DNA of 19,261 nucleotides from Vitreoscilla stercoraria DSM 513 (GTDB lineage: Bacteria; Pseudomonadota; Gammaproteobacteria; Burkholderiales; Neisseriaceae). This document shows positions 1-8,835 of this stretch, piece after piece. The notes under the pieces are model-generated. The model was not told where the DNA came from. It searched no databases and worked only from the letters and a program-made list of their open reading frames with translations. The stretch covers positions 1 through 19,261 of the forward strand of contig NZ_KB908039.1 in NCBI RefSeq assembly GCF_000382305.1, given 5' to 3'. The first letter of the stretch is position 1. Every line of letters begins with the position of its first letter. The position numbers were made by a program, and so were the translations under genes.

Positions 1-1026
1 GCCCAAAGCTTCTTCTGCCGCTTTGCCGGTGATTTGCTTAGCACGCAAGTCTACCAAGAATACATGGCTTTCGGTGCGGCCTGAAACAATGCGCAAACCA
101 CGCTCGGTCAACACTTCAGCCAAAACTTTGGCATTGGCTTTCACTTGTTTGGCGTAATCTTTCCAAGATGGATCCAAAGCCTCTTTGAAAGCCACCGCTT
201 TGGCAGCAATCACGTGCATCAATGGGCCGCCTTGCAACGATGGGAAAATCGCTGAGTTGATTTTTTTCGCCAAAGCTTCGTCATTGGTCAACACGATACC
301 TCCGCGAGGACCACGCAAGGTTTTGTGAGTGGTAGAGGTCACAAAGTGCGCGTGAGGCACAGGGTTAGGGTATTCGCCAGCGGCAATCAAACCCGCGTAA
401 TGCGCCATATCAACAAACAAATACGCACCGACTTTGTCTGCAATTTCGCGGAAGCGTTTGAAATCGATTTCCAACGCGTAAGCCGAAGCACCTGCCACAA
501 TCATTTTAGGTTGGTTTTCAATGGCCAAACGTTCTACTTCATCGTAGTCAATTTCTTCGGCATCATTCAAGCTGTAAGGCACAACTTTGTACAATTTGCC
601 CGAAATATTCACCGATGCGCCATGCGTCAAGTGACCGCCATGCGCCAAATTCATGCCCATGATGGTGTCGCCTGGTTGCAAAACCGAAGTGTAAACCGCT
701 TGGTTGGCTTGTGAGCCTGAATGTGGTTGAACATTGGCAAACTCAGCACCAAACAATTGTTTCAAACGGTCAATCGCCAATTGTTCAGCCACATCGACAA
801 ACTCGCAACCGCCATAATAGCGTTTGCCAGGATAGCCTTCTGCGTATTTGTTGGTCAATTGTGAGCCTTGGGCTTCCATAACGGCTGGTGAAACATAGTT
901 TTCAGAAGCAATCAATTCAACGTGGTCTTGTTGACGTTCTACTTCTTGGGCAATGGCTTGCGCCAACTCTGGATCAAATGATGCAACGGTAACACTGCGA
1001 GAAAACGTGGTTGGTACTTTCAACAT
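1..1026 (-). CDS. glyA: Serine hydroxymethyltransferase, 3' end outside window
   Basis: PLP enzyme that interconverts serine + THF with glycine + 5,10-methylene-THF in the cytoplasm. I translated the minus strand from the ATG at 1026 and get 342 residues open to the window edge, out of about 415 usual for the family. Recognisable stretches are the ELIASENYVS motif near the N-terminus, NKYAEGYPGKRYYGG, and the PLP-lysine motif HKTLRGPRGG with the Schiff-base lysine at about residue 235. An AAAGGAG ribosome site lies just upstream of the ATG. It sits 32 bp downstream of purU on the same strand, so the two are probably cotranscribed. Next to sarcosine oxidase it would use the glycine and methylene-THF which that enzyme releases, as in the Pseudomonas glyA-soxBDAG-purU clusters. 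Whether this is the only glyA of the genome cannot be seen. Confidence 0.97.
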   Translation of the reverse strand, partial: MLKVPTTFSRSVTVASFDPELAQAIAQEVERQQDHVELIASENYVSPAVMEAQGSQLTNKYAEGYPGKRYYGGCEFVDVAEQLAIDRLKQLFGAEFANVQPHSGSQANQAVYTSVLQPGDTIMGMNLAHGGHLTHGASVNISGKLYKVVPYSLNDAEEIDYDEVERLAIENQPKMIVAGASAYALEIDFKRFREIADKVGAYLFVDMAHYAGLIAAGEYPNPVPHAHFVTSTTHKTLRGPRGGIVLTNDEALAKKINSAIFPSLQGGPLMHVIAAKAVAFKEALDPSWKDYAKQVKANAKVLAEVLTERGLRIVSGRTESHVFLVDLRAKQITGKAAEEALG

Positions 1027-1058
1027 GAATGACTCCTTTGTGCGTTTTTGTTTGGGTT

Positions 1059-1922
1059 TTATCTTAAGATAATGGTACGTTCGCCATTAATGAAAACACG
1101 GCGCTCTAATACATGTTGCAAGGCGCGCTCTAACACCACACTTTGAATGTGGCGACTTGAACGCAATAAATCTGCAGGTAAATAAGCGTGGTCCACTCGC
1201 TCTACACCTTGTTCAATGATAGGACCTGCATCCAAATCAGGGGTGACATAATGTGCGGTCGCGCCTATCAATTTCACGCCACGAAAATGGGCTTGTTCGT
1301 AAGGCTTATCCGTTTGCGTCGTGGCACCTGGTAAAAATGCATGGTGAATGTTGATGGCTTGACCATTTAAAGCACGGCAGGTTTTAGGGCTTAAAACTTG
1401 CATATACCGAGCCAATACCACAAATTCTGCTTCCAGTTGCATTTTCAAATCCACCAATTGTTGTTCTTGGCGAGCTCGGTTTTCGTCGGAGACTGGTAAA
1501 TAGAAATAAGGAATGTCGTTGTATTGGGCAATCGGTTGCAAGTCTTCATGATTGGATGCAATACCGACAATGTCCATATGCAAAGCGCCGACTTTGCTGG
1601 CACCAATCAAAGTTTGTAAACAGTGGTCGGTTTTAGAGCCCAAAATTAAGACTTTAACCGGTTCATGAGCATCCCAAATTTGTCCTTCGGCATGTTGGTC
1701 ACGCAAAAAATTTTGGTAATCGGTGTGTAATTGGTTCAGATTCAGCTCGTTACGGTGAATATTGAACACGCTGCGCATGTAAAAATAACCGCTAGAAACA
1801 TCATCAAACACACTGAACGCTTCAATATAAGCACCATGTGCTTCCAAAATCTGCATCAATGCACCCACTTGGCCTCGTTGACTGGGTGCGGAACAATTCA
1901 AAATAAAACTGATTTGGCTCAT
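1059..1922 (-). CDS. purU: Formyltetrahydrofolate deformylase
   Basis: Hydrolyses 10-formyl-THF to formate and THF, balancing the one-carbon pool. The product is 287 residues, the usual length. The N-terminal ~85 residues form an ACT-type domain (opens ISFILNCSAPSQRGQVG). The rest is the formyltransferase-fold catalytic domain with HCLQTLIGASKVG, VGIASNHEDL, VLARYMQVLS, the N191-I-H193 active-site motif and GVKLIGATAHYVTPDLDAGP. I place the start at the ATG at 1922 because AAGGA precedes it at good spacing and the protein then begins like the family; an in-frame ATG at 1973 would add 17 unconserved residues. It is divergent from soxB across a 235-bp regulatory region and upstream of glyA. The context suggests disposal of one-carbon units produced by sarcosine oxidation. 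Confidence 0.95.
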   Translation of the reverse strand: MSQISFILNCSAPSQRGQVGALMQILEAHGAYIEAFSVFDDVSSGYFYMRSVFNIHRNELNLNQLHTDYQNFLRDQHAEGQIWDAHEPVKVLILGSKTDHCLQTLIGASKVGALHMDIVGIASNHEDLQPIAQYNDIPYFYLPVSDENRARQEQQLVDLKMQLEAEFVVLARYMQVLSPKTCRALNGQAINIHHAFLPGATTQTDKPYEQAHFRGVKLIGATAHYVTPDLDAGPIIEQGVERVDHAYLPADLLRSSRHIQSVVLERALQHVLERRVFINGERTIILR

Positions 1923-2000
1923 TGCCTGAATCCTTAATGATGGCTGCTGCTGGTGTGTGACTATGATTGTCAAAATCCATTAAACGCAGCATTTAAAAAG

Positions 2001-2062
2001 CGACAATAAATGATGTCGAAACGACAAAAAAAGGGGATGTCGTTTTTGCGATATTTATTGTC
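2001..2062. promoter_or_regulatory. Putative operator with four TGTCG boxes, purU/soxB divergent region
   Basis: Four copies of TGTCG alternate in orientation: 2001-2005 (minus), 2014-2018 (plus), 2022-2026 (minus) and 2038-2042 (plus). They lie inside nested inverted repeats: outer arms GACAATAAAT (2002-2011) and ATTTATTGTC (2053-2062), inner arms AAACGACA (2019-2026) and TGTCGTTT (2038-2045). The region is between the divergent purU and soxB genes, so it could control both operons. Known for the family: Pseudomonas ArgR, another DJ-1/AraC regulator, reads TGTCGC half sites. That the regulator encoded at 7551-8585 binds here is inference. Confidence 0.55.
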
Positions 2063-2157
2063 TTTACATGACGGTTTTATGCCATAGAAATCTTAATAAT
2101 GAGCAACACCTAATGCAACACCAACAGCCAATATTCTGATAGGGATGCGAGCATAAC

Positions 2158-3429
2158 ATGAGTAACGACACATTTGGGCGGCAGAAGTACTCGTGGCAAA
2201 CTTTGTTGAAAAACAGTTTGTCGCACAATCAACAGTGGCATGAGGCCAGACGCATGGCTTCTTTGCAGTCATCATACGATGTCGTCATCGTAGGTGGCGG
2301 TGGTCACGGTTTGGCCACTGCGTATTATTTGGCCAAAAATCACAATGTCGGCAAGATTGCGGTATTGGAAAAAGGTTATTTGGGCGGCGGTAATACCGCT
2401 CGTAATACGACTTTGGTGCGTTCTAACTATCTTTGGGAAGACGCTGCTAATTTGTACGAGCATTCTATGAAATTGTGGGAAGGCTTGTCGGAAGATTTGA
2501 ATTTTAATACGTTCTTTAGCCAACGTGGCGTTTTTAATTTGGGTCACAATTTACAAGACATGCGCGACATTGAGCGTCGTGTGAATGCCAATAATTTGTT
2601 GGGCATTGATGCTCATGTTTTGACCGCTCAAGAAGTCCAAGACAAAATTCCTTTATTAGATTGTTCACGCCGTTCGCGTTTTCCTGTGTTGGGTGCATCG
2701 TGGCAACCGCGTGGCGGCATTGCTCACCACGATGCGGTGGCACGTGGTTTTGCCCGTGCAGCGAGCGCTTTGGGCGTGGATTTGATTGAAAACTGTGAAG
2801 TAACGGGCATGGACATTTCCGAAGGGCGCATTCAAGGCTTACAAACGACACAAGGCTTTGTGCGTGCCAACCAAGTGGGCGTGGTGGCAGCAGGCCATAC
2901 ATCGGTTTTGGCTGGCATGGCAGGTTTGCGTTTTCCGATTGAAAGCCATCCATTACAAGCATTTGTATCTGAATCAATGCAAAAAGTGTTTGATACGGTG
3001 GTGATGTCCAATGCGGTGCACGGTTATATGAGCCAATCGGACAAAGGTGAATTTGTGATTGGTGCGGGTATTGATGGTTATTTGGGTTATGGCCAACGTG
3101 GTAGTCCACATGTGATTGAACACACTGCTGCTGCCATCATTGAGTTGTTCCCGCAATTGTCGCGTGTGCGCATGAATCGCCAATGGGGCGGTATTGTAGA
3201 CACCACGCCAGATGCGTGTCCAATTATCAGCAAAACCCCTGTTAAAGGTTTGTATTTCAATTGTGGTTGGGGCACAGGTGGCTTTAAAGCGACACCGGGC
3301 TCTGGCAATGTGTTTGCTCACACCATTGCCCATGACAATCCACATCCATTAAACCGTTCATTCAGCTTAGATCGTTTTTACTCAGGCCGCTTGATTGACG
3401 AACACGGTGCCGCAGGCGTGGCTCACTAG
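2158..3429 (+). CDS. soxB: Sarcosine oxidase beta subunit
   Basis: Catalytic flavoprotein subunit of heterotetrameric sarcosine oxidase (sarcosine to glycine, methylene-THF and hydrogen peroxide). It has 423 residues, close to the family's ~405-416 plus a slightly longer N-terminus. The Rossmann FAD motif DVVIVGGGGHGLATAYYLA lies at residues 41-59. The stretch RGGIAHHDAVARGFARAA at 185-202 contains the His (H191 by alignment to the corynebacterial enzyme) that carries covalent FMN. A C-terminal glycine motif, GWGTGGFKATPGSG, is also present. The start is the ATG at 2158 with a weak AGGGA about 13 nt upstream. It is first gene of soxBDAG; soxD starts 8 bp after the stop. Expression is probably controlled by the TGTCG-box region upstream. 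Confidence 0.97.
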   Translation: MSNDTFGRQKYSWQTLLKNSLSHNQQWHEARRMASLQSSYDVVIVGGGGHGLATAYYLAKNHNVGKIAVLEKGYLGGGNTARNTTLVRSNYLWEDAANLYEHSMKLWEGLSEDLNFNTFFSQRGVFNLGHNLQDMRDIERRVNANNLLGIDAHVLTAQEVQDKIPLLDCSRRSRFPVLGASWQPRGGIAHHDAVARGFARAASALGVDLIENCEVTGMDISEGRIQGLQTTQGFVRANQVGVVAAGHTSVLAGMAGLRFPIESHPLQAFVSESMQKVFDTVVMSNAVHGYMSQSDKGEFVIGAGIDGYLGYGQRGSPHVIEHTAAAIIELFPQLSRVRMNRQWGGIVDTTPDACPIISKTPVKGLYFNCGWGTGGFKATPGSGNVFAHTIAHDNPHPLNRSFSLDRFYSGRLIDEHGAAGVAH

Positions 3430-3437
3430 GAGGTTTT

Positions 3438-3749
3438 ATGCTGTATTTAAATTGCCCATTTTGTGGTGAAAAGCGTGATGAACAAGAGTTTCATTATGCA
3501 GGTGAAGCGTATATTGCCCGTCCTGAAAATCCTGAAAGCTTGAGTGATGAACAATGGGGTGACTATGTGTTCATGCGCAGCAATCACAAAGGTTGGATTT
3601 GGGAGCAATGGGAACATGTGGCCGGTTGTCGCAAATTTTTTGTGGTCAAACGCCACAATGTCAGCAACCAAGTACAAGGCTCTTACACTTTGGCCGATGG
3701 CAAGGCTTTATTTTTAGAAGACATGGAACAAACTGAGGTGGTGGTATGA
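3438..3749 (+). CDS. soxD: Sarcosine oxidase delta subunit
   Basis: Small zinc-binding subunit of heterotetrameric sarcosine oxidase. It has 103 residues, typical length. All four zinc ligands known from the family are in place: Cys6 and Cys9 in the N-terminal CPFCG, then His60 and Cys64 in WEHVAGCRKFF. The ribosome site is a strong AGGAGG just upstream. It sits 8 bp after soxB, and its TGA overlaps the soxA start codon (ATGA at 3746-3749), a sign of translational coupling that would keep the subunits in equal amounts. Confidence 0.96.
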   Translation: MLYLNCPFCGEKRDEQEFHYAGEAYIARPENPESLSDEQWGDYVFMRSNHKGWIWEQWEHVAGCRKFFVVKRHNVSNQVQGSYTLADGKALFLEDMEQTEVVV

Positions 3750-6700
3750 GTGCAAAACGGGTGTTCAAAGCATCGGTGCAAATTGATGAAAATCAGCCAT
3801 TGACATTTGAATTTGATGGCAAGACTTATCAAGGCTATCAAGGCGATACATTGGCTTCGGCATTGCTTGCCAATGGTGTGAAAGCGGTGGCGCGCAGTTA
3901 TAAATATGGTCGTTTGCGCGGCATTATGAGCGCGGGTGCAGAAGAGCCGAATGCTTTGGTGCAAATGGAGTCGGGTGCTTACAGCGCGCCTAACATCAAA
4001 GCCACGCAAGCGGAATTGTATGCAGGTTTGAGTGCTTTTCGCACTTCGGGCTGGCCTAGCTTGGAATTTGACATCAAAGGCGTGATGGGTAAAGTCGGTC
4101 AGAACATGATGGGACCGGGCTTTTACAGCAAGACTTTCAAATGGCCGCCTAAAATGTGGCCGATGTATGAAAATGTGATTCGCCAATTTGCAGGTTTTGG
4201 TGAAACGCCTCCTGTGGGCGATGCGGAATATTATGACCATTTGCACCATCATGTGGATGTTTTGGTGGTCGGTGGTGGGGTGAGTGGTTTACAGGCCGCT
4301 TTCCATTGCGCCCAAAGCGGCCTGAAGGTGTTGTTGGTAGACGAACAAGCCCAAATGGGCGGGTGGTTGCTTTCTGATACAAACACCACGTTTAATGGTT
4401 TAAAAGGGGTGGATTATGCCAATTCACTGTGCGAGAAATTGGCACAATATGCCAATGTAGAGATTTTAAGTCGCACCACGGCTTTTGCTTTACACGACCA
4501 TAATATGATTCAAGCGGTGGAATTGTTGCAAGACCATTTGCCGATTGATCAGCGTGATAGCAGTCAACCACGCCATCGCTTGCACCGCATTCGTGCCAAG
4601 CAAGTGATTTTGGCAAGTGGCGCGATTGAACGCCCGTTGGTGTTTGGCAATAACGATATGCCAGGCGTTTTCACAGTGTCTGCTGCGCAAACCTATTTGA
4701 ACCGTTATGGCGTGTTGCTAGGCGAACGTGTGGTGGTGTGTGGCAACAATGATGAGATTTACTTGGCAGCACGTGATTTGGCGCAAGCGGGAGCGATAGT
4801 CACTGTGGCAGATACGCGCCCGAATGCCAATATTCCGGATTATTTGCCGCGCAGTGTCAAAGTGCATTTACATCATGGCGTGGGCAAAGTCGGTGGTAAA
4901 AACCATGTTGAGCGTGCAACGCTGATTGATTTGAAATCGTTGCAGACATTCAATGTGGATGCGGAAGTGGTATTGAGCAGCGGTGGTTTGTCGCCAACGG
5001 TGCATTTGTATTGTCACGATACCAGCCGTCCGATCTGGAGCGAGGCACATTTGTCATTTGTTGTGCCTGCTGTTTACCAAGATTGTAAAGCCCATGTGTG
5101 CAATATTGGTGCTATCACGGGTCAAAAAACGTTTCAGGCCGCTTTAAAGCAAACTGAACAAGTTTTGGCAGCGTTTTTCGCAGCGCAAAACATCCAACAT
5201 GATGTGGTTTTACCAGTGGTGAATGAAGCCGCGCATCAAGACATGGTTTTGGCAGTGCGCATTCCAGATGGTATGGCAGCAGGTACAGGCCCGAAAGCAT
5301 TTGTCGATTATCAAAACGACGTGACGGCTGAAGCCATTAAGCAAACCATTCAAGAAAATTATCGCCATATTGAGCATGTGAAGCGTTACACGGCTTTTGG
5401 TTTTGGTACCGATCAAGGCAAATTGTCCAGCGTGAACAGTTTTATTTTAACGGCAGAAGCAATGAATGTGCCTGTTGAACAAGTTTCGACGACGACGTAT
5501 CGTCCTGCATATACGCCTGTGAGTTTGGGCGCTTTAGCAGGTGTGGATGTTGGCAATACGTTTGATCCTGAACGCATTACGGCCATACACCAAAGCCATG
5601 TGGCACGAGATGCTGCGTTTGAGCCTGTCGGTCAATGGTTGCGTCCATGGTATTTTGCAAAAAATGGCGAAGACATACATGCTGCGGTGAAGCGTGAATG
5701 TTTGGCTGCGCGCAATGGTGTGGCGGTGATGGATGCATCGACTTTGGGCAAAATTCAAATTGATGGCCCTGATGCACGTGAGTTTTTGAACCGCATTTAT
5801 TCCAATGCTTGGACCAAATTAGAGCCTGGTAAATGTCGTTATGGTTTGATGCTTAATGAAAATGGCATGGTGATGGACGATGGCGTGACCGCTTGCATCA
5901 ACGATGAACAGTTTTACATGACCACCACCACTGGCGGTGCTGCGAATGTATTGAGTTGGTTAGAGTTGTGGCATCAAACGGAATGGTCGGATTTGGATGT
6001 GTGGTTGACTTCGGTCACCGATCATTGGAGTACGATTGCGGTGGTGGGTCCGAAAGCACGCCAAGTATTGCAAAAACTGTGTCCAGATATTGATTTTGCT
6101 GCTGAAAACTTCAAATTCATGGATTGGCGTGCGGGAACGGTGGCAGGTTTGCCAGCTCGTGTGTTCCGTGTGTCTTTCTCTGGTGAATTGGCGTATGAAA
6201 TCAATGTGGAAGCTGGCTTTGGTCAATACTTGTGGGAACAAGTGATGGCAGCAGGCAAAGAGTTCGACATCACACCATACGGCACCGAAACCTTGCATGT
6301 GTTGCGCGCTGAAAAAGGCTTTATCATTGTCGGTCAAGACACCGATGGTTCGGTGACGCCAATTGATTTGGGCATGGCTTGGGCGGTAGGCATGAAAAAA
6401 CCGTTTTCATTTTTGGGCAAACGTTCTTTGAGTCGTAGCGATACTGCGCGTGATAACCGCAAACATTTGGTGGGCGTTTTGGCTTTGGATGCATCTGTGG
6501 TGATTCCTGAAGGGGCACAAATCATTGCATCTAACAACATTATTGTACCTCGTGTGGGCAGCGATGATGCCAAGATTCCATTATTAGGCCATATTACCTC
6601 TAGTTATGACAGTGCATTTTTAGGTCGTTCGATTGCGATGGCTGTGATTGAAAATGGTCGCAATATGGTTGGCAAAACTTTATATGCTTATGCCCAAGGC

Positions 6701-6772
6701 AAGATTATCCCATTTACTGTGGCCGACAGCTGTGTGTTTGTCGATGCCGAAGGAGTTCGTCAACATGCTTGA
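3746..6772 (+). CDS. soxA: Sarcosine oxidase alpha subunit
   Basis: Large subunit (1008 residues, family ~965-1005) carrying the NAD and folate sites. The order of domains visible is: an N-terminal ferredoxin-like region (FEFDGKTYQGYQGDTLASAL, about 22-41) with the conserved SYKYGRLRGI stretch; a Rossmann NAD-binding motif VDVLVVGGGVSGLQAA at about 170-185; a second dinucleotide-binding stretch around 290-335 (ASGAIERPLVF followed by GERVVVCGNND); and a C-terminal GcvT-like aminomethyltransferase domain from about residue 640 that passes the methyl-derived carbon to THF. It overlaps soxD by 4 bp at the start and soxG by 8 bp at the end. No frameshift or missing domain is seen. Confidence 0.97.
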   Translation: MSAKRVFKASVQIDENQPLTFEFDGKTYQGYQGDTLASALLANGVKAVARSYKYGRLRGIMSAGAEEPNALVQMESGAYSAPNIKATQAELYAGLSAFRTSGWPSLEFDIKGVMGKVGQNMMGPGFYSKTFKWPPKMWPMYENVIRQFAGFGETPPVGDAEYYDHLHHHVDVLVVGGGVSGLQAAFHCAQSGLKVLLVDEQAQMGGWLLSDTNTTFNGLKGVDYANSLCEKLAQYANVEILSRTTAFALHDHNMIQAVELLQDHLPIDQRDSSQPRHRLHRIRAKQVILASGAIERPLVFGNNDMPGVFTVSAAQTYLNRYGVLLGERVVVCGNNDEIYLAARDLAQAGAIVTVADTRPNANIPDYLPRSVKVHLHHGVGKVGGKNHVERATLIDLKSLQTFNVDAEVVLSSGGLSPTVHLYCHDTSRPIWSEAHLSFVVPAVYQDCKAHVCNIGAITGQKTFQAALKQTEQVLAAFFAAQNIQHDVVLPVVNEAAHQDMVLAVRIPDGMAAGTGPKAFVDYQNDVTAEAIKQTIQENYRHIEHVKRYTAFGFGTDQGKLSSVNSFILTAEAMNVPVEQVSTTTYRPAYTPVSLGALAGVDVGNTFDPERITAIHQSHVARDAAFEPVGQWLRPWYFAKNGEDIHAAVKRECLAARNGVAVMDASTLGKIQIDGPDAREFLNRIYSNAWTKLEPGKCRYGLMLNENGMVMDDGVTACINDEQFYMTTTTGGAANVLSWLELWHQTEWSDLDVWLTSVTDHWSTIAVVGPKARQVLQKLCPDIDFAAENFKFMDWRAGTVAGLPARVFRVSFSGELAYEINVEAGFGQYLWEQVMAAGKEFDITPYGTETLHVLRAEKGFIIVGQDTDGSVTPIDLGMAWAVGMKKPFSFLGKRSLSRSDTARDNRKHLVGVLALDASVVIPEGAQIIASNNIIVPRVGSDDAKIPLLGHITSSYDSAFLGRSIAMAVIENGRNMVGKTLYAYAQGKIIPFTVADSCVFVDAEGVRQHA

Positions 6773-7412
6773 TGTCAATATTTACCGCCAACATTGGCAA
6801 CACCCTTTGTTCGTACAATGGCAAACTGTGGTTGAACAAGCGGCACATCCTCATGTCAATTACAGCTCAGGTATGGGCGTGGGTATTTTTCATTTGCGTG
6901 GCAAAGTCAATCAACCTGATTTTTTGCAAGCGGTGGAAAGTGTTTTGGGCGTGGCTTTGCCACAAAAAGCCAAACAAAGTGTGTATTCAGAACAAGCTGC
7001 GGTGTTTTGGTTGTCGCCTGATGAATGGATGCTGGTTTGTGCTTTGGAACACAAACACGTGTTATTTCATGCTTTACAGGACGCTTTAAAAGGTGTGTTT
7101 GCACAATTGGTGGATAACAGCGGTGGTTTTATGATGATGCGCATTCATGGTCAAGAAGCCTCAACCGTCTTGCGTCACTTAATGCCTTACGATGTTTTGT
7201 CATTGCAAACCACGCAATGCGTGCATACCGTGTTCAAGCGCAGTACGGTGGTTTTGAGTAAGGTGGCTGATGACGATTATGTGGTGGTATTTCGTCGCAG
7301 CTTTGCCGATTATGTGTGGCGTATCTTGCAAAAAGCTGCCAAACCTTATGGTTATACGGTGCAAAAGAGTTGGCAATTTGCGCACTCTGATTGGCAGCGT
7401 TATACTGCCTAG
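6765..7412 (+). CDS. soxG: Sarcosine oxidase gamma subunit
   Basis: Fourth subunit of the heterotetramer, GcvT-related in fold; it contacts the alpha subunit. The product is 215 residues, near the family norm of ~200. I chose the ATG at 6765 rather than an upstream in-frame one at 6648: AAGGAG lies 9 nt before it, it overlaps the soxA stop by 8 bp, and upstream residues would be an out-of-frame shadow of soxA. Family-like stretches are YRQHWQHPLF at the N-terminus, FWLSPDEWML and VFRRSFADYVWRIL. It is the last gene of soxBDAG; a terminator follows within 40 bp. One uptake-sequence copy lies inside (7075-7086). Confidence 0.93.
   Translation: MLDVNIYRQHWQHPLFVQWQTVVEQAAHPHVNYSSGMGVGIFHLRGKVNQPDFLQAVESVLGVALPQKAKQSVYSEQAAVFWLSPDEWMLVCALEHKHVLFHALQDALKGVFAQLVDNSGGFMMMRIHGQEASTVLRHLMPYDVLSLQTTQCVHTVFKRSTVVLSKVADDDYVVVFRRSFADYVWRILQKAAKPYGYTVQKSWQFAHSDWQRYTA
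7075..7086 (-). repeat. Uptake-sequence-like 12-mer inside soxG
   Basis: Exact match to AAGCGTCCTGTA on the minus strand, the most frequent form of the repeated 12-mer in this window. Confidence 0.6.
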
Positions 7413-7418
7413 CCTGTC

Positions 7419-7451
7419 ATCCTCCTCAATGGGCGTTGGGGAGGATTTTTT
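7419..7451 (+). terminator. Rho-independent terminator after soxG
   Basis: Stem ATCCTCCTCAA (7419-7429) pairs with TTGGGGAGGAT (7436-7446) with one G-T wobble and a 6-nt loop, followed by a run of Ts to 7451. It begins 7 bp after the soxG stop and so separates soxBDAG from the regulator gene. Confidence 0.85.
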
Positions 7452-7515
7452 GTTTCCAACTGAATGGTTTTTTGATGGCTGTTTGGTTTTGGGTATTAAA
7501 AGAATTTCAGAAAAA

Positions 7516-7537
7516 TCATGTTGCTAAATTAACATGA
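7516..7537. promoter_or_regulatory. Inverted repeat in the leader of the AraC-type regulator
   Basis: TCATGTT (7516-7522) and AACATGA (7531-7537) are perfect 7-bp arms with 8 bp between. The repeat ends immediately before the AAAGGA ribosome site of the gene at 7551. It could be an autoregulatory site or an RNA hairpin; a chance occurrence is also possible. Confidence 0.25.
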
Positions 7538-7550
7538 AAAGGATTTTGTC

Positions 7551-8585
7551 ATGCAAAACCAAACCCATAAAAGTCAGCCATACCATACCCAAAAGATTGG
7601 TTTTATATTGTTGCATGGTTTTACCATGATTACCTTTGCCAGCGCTGTGGATGTGTTGCGTATGGCCAATTATTTGAGCCAAAAAGAATTGTATTCTTGG
7701 TATATTTATCAAGAAGAAAATGGTACACCTGCCAGTAATGGTTTGGGCTTACAAGATTCAGTGGATGCAGAAGCGTTATTTGATTGTGATATGGTTTTTG
7801 TGTGTGGTGGCGTAGAGGTACAAAAAGCCACAACGCCCACCATCAAGACTTTGCTCAAGCAATTAGACCATCAAGGTATGGTCTTGGGCAGTTTGTGTAA
7901 TGGCTCGGTGGCTTTGGCTTCGGCCAAATTAATGGATGGTTATAAAGCATCATTGCATTGGGAAGCTTTGTCGGCGGCCAAAGAAGCGTTTTATAAGGTG
8001 GAATTCAGTGAGCAACTGTATACCATAGACCGCAATCGTTATACTTGTGCAGGCGGAACGGCATCTATGGACATGATGTTGCATTTGATTCGCCTCAAGC
8101 ATGGTAAAACTTTGGCCACAGCAGTAGCGCAGCAATTTGTTATGGACCGCATTCGCGATGCTTCGACCACGCAATACATGACGCATACCGAAATCATTGG
8201 GCCTGGTTATGAATATGTGCAAACAGCGATTGAATTGATGCAAGCGAATTTAGATGAAGTGTTGTCTATGCAAGAAATTGCCGAATTGATTCCTTTGTCT
8301 TTGCGCCAAATGGAGCGTTTGTTCAAGCGTTATTGTCATGTTTCTCCTGCGCAATATTATTTGCGCTTGCGTTTGCAAAGGGCAAAAGAATTGTTAGCGC
8401 AAACCAGTATGTCGGTGATGCAAGTGACGGTGGCGTGTGGATTCTCTACTTCTTCGCATTTTTCCAAAGCTTATCGCAATTACTATGGTTACTCTCCACG
8501 CGATCAACGCAAACCCATAGATCCTGAATATACTTATCGTATTTCAGGGTCAGGTGGCGTGATTAATTCGGATTTGTGTGGTTAA
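7551..8585 (+). CDS. GlxA-family AraC transcriptional regulator (DJ-1/PfpI + HTH)
   Basis: Cytoplasmic activator of 344 residues. Residues ~15-190 form a DJ-1/PfpI-like ligand-sensing domain (starts KIGFILLHGFTMITFASAVD; nucleophile-elbow-like GSLCNGSVALA near 110-120). Residues ~235-320 form the AraC-type double helix-turn-helix (MQEIAELIPLSLRQMERLF, then VACGFSTSSHFSKAYRNYYG). This architecture is that of Pseudomonas GbdR, CdhR, DhcR and ArgR. AAAGGA lies 8 nt upstream of the ATG. The position directly after soxBDAG, in the same orientation but behind a terminator, makes control of sarcosine/dimethylglycine/betaine catabolism the obvious guess. The exact ligand cannot be read from the sequence, so I give no symbol. 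Confidence 0.9.
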   Translation: MQNQTHKSQPYHTQKIGFILLHGFTMITFASAVDVLRMANYLSQKELYSWYIYQEENGTPASNGLGLQDSVDAEALFDCDMVFVCGGVEVQKATTPTIKTLLKQLDHQGMVLGSLCNGSVALASAKLMDGYKASLHWEALSAAKEAFYKVEFSEQLYTIDRNRYTCAGGTASMDMMLHLIRLKHGKTLATAVAQQFVMDRIRDASTTQYMTHTEIIGPGYEYVQTAIELMQANLDEVLSMQEIAELIPLSLRQMERLFKRYCHVSPAQYYLRLRLQRAKELLAQTSMSVMQVTVACGFSTSSHFSKAYRNYYGYSPRDQRKPIDPEYTYRISGSGGVINSDLCG

Positions 8586-8623
8586 TCTGTTTTTGATGTT
8601 TAAGCTTCAAATTTACACTATGT

Positions 8624-8635
8624 TACAGGACGCTT
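8624..8635 (-). repeat. Uptake-sequence-like 12-mer, intergenic
   Basis: Exact AAGCGTCCTGTA on the minus strand, single and not part of a stem. It lies in the 250-bp stretch 8586-8835 between the regulator and mpl. Apart from this copy I see only a loose pair GGCTTCA/TGAAGC around 8648-8672 and a TTGACT at about 8796 without a convincing -10. Confidence 0.6.
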
Positions 8636-8835
8636 GTTTGTAAAATGGCTTCAGTCATGGTTTTTTGAAGCATGAACGATGGAATATCACTGCGGTGATT
8701 TGATAATCGATTGAGATTCGCTAGCGTGTATTTTCTGAAGCCACACCAACAATTGCATACCCAAATAGCTTCGTAAATTGCCCAAATCGACAATGTTGAC
8801 TATCATTGCCATTTTCGGGTCAAAATTGGTTCATC

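Noticed and set aside
325..714. Open frame of 129 codons on the plus strand
   Set aside because: Antisense to glyA, with no family features; the minus-strand SHMT is certain.
2534..3345. Long minus-strand open frames opposite soxB
   Set aside because: Shadows of soxB: no motif, His/Pro/Ser-rich low-sense sequence, no ribosome site.
6648..6764. Upstream extension of soxG
   Set aside because: Overlaps conserved soxA codons, and the ATG at 6765 has a strong ribosome site.
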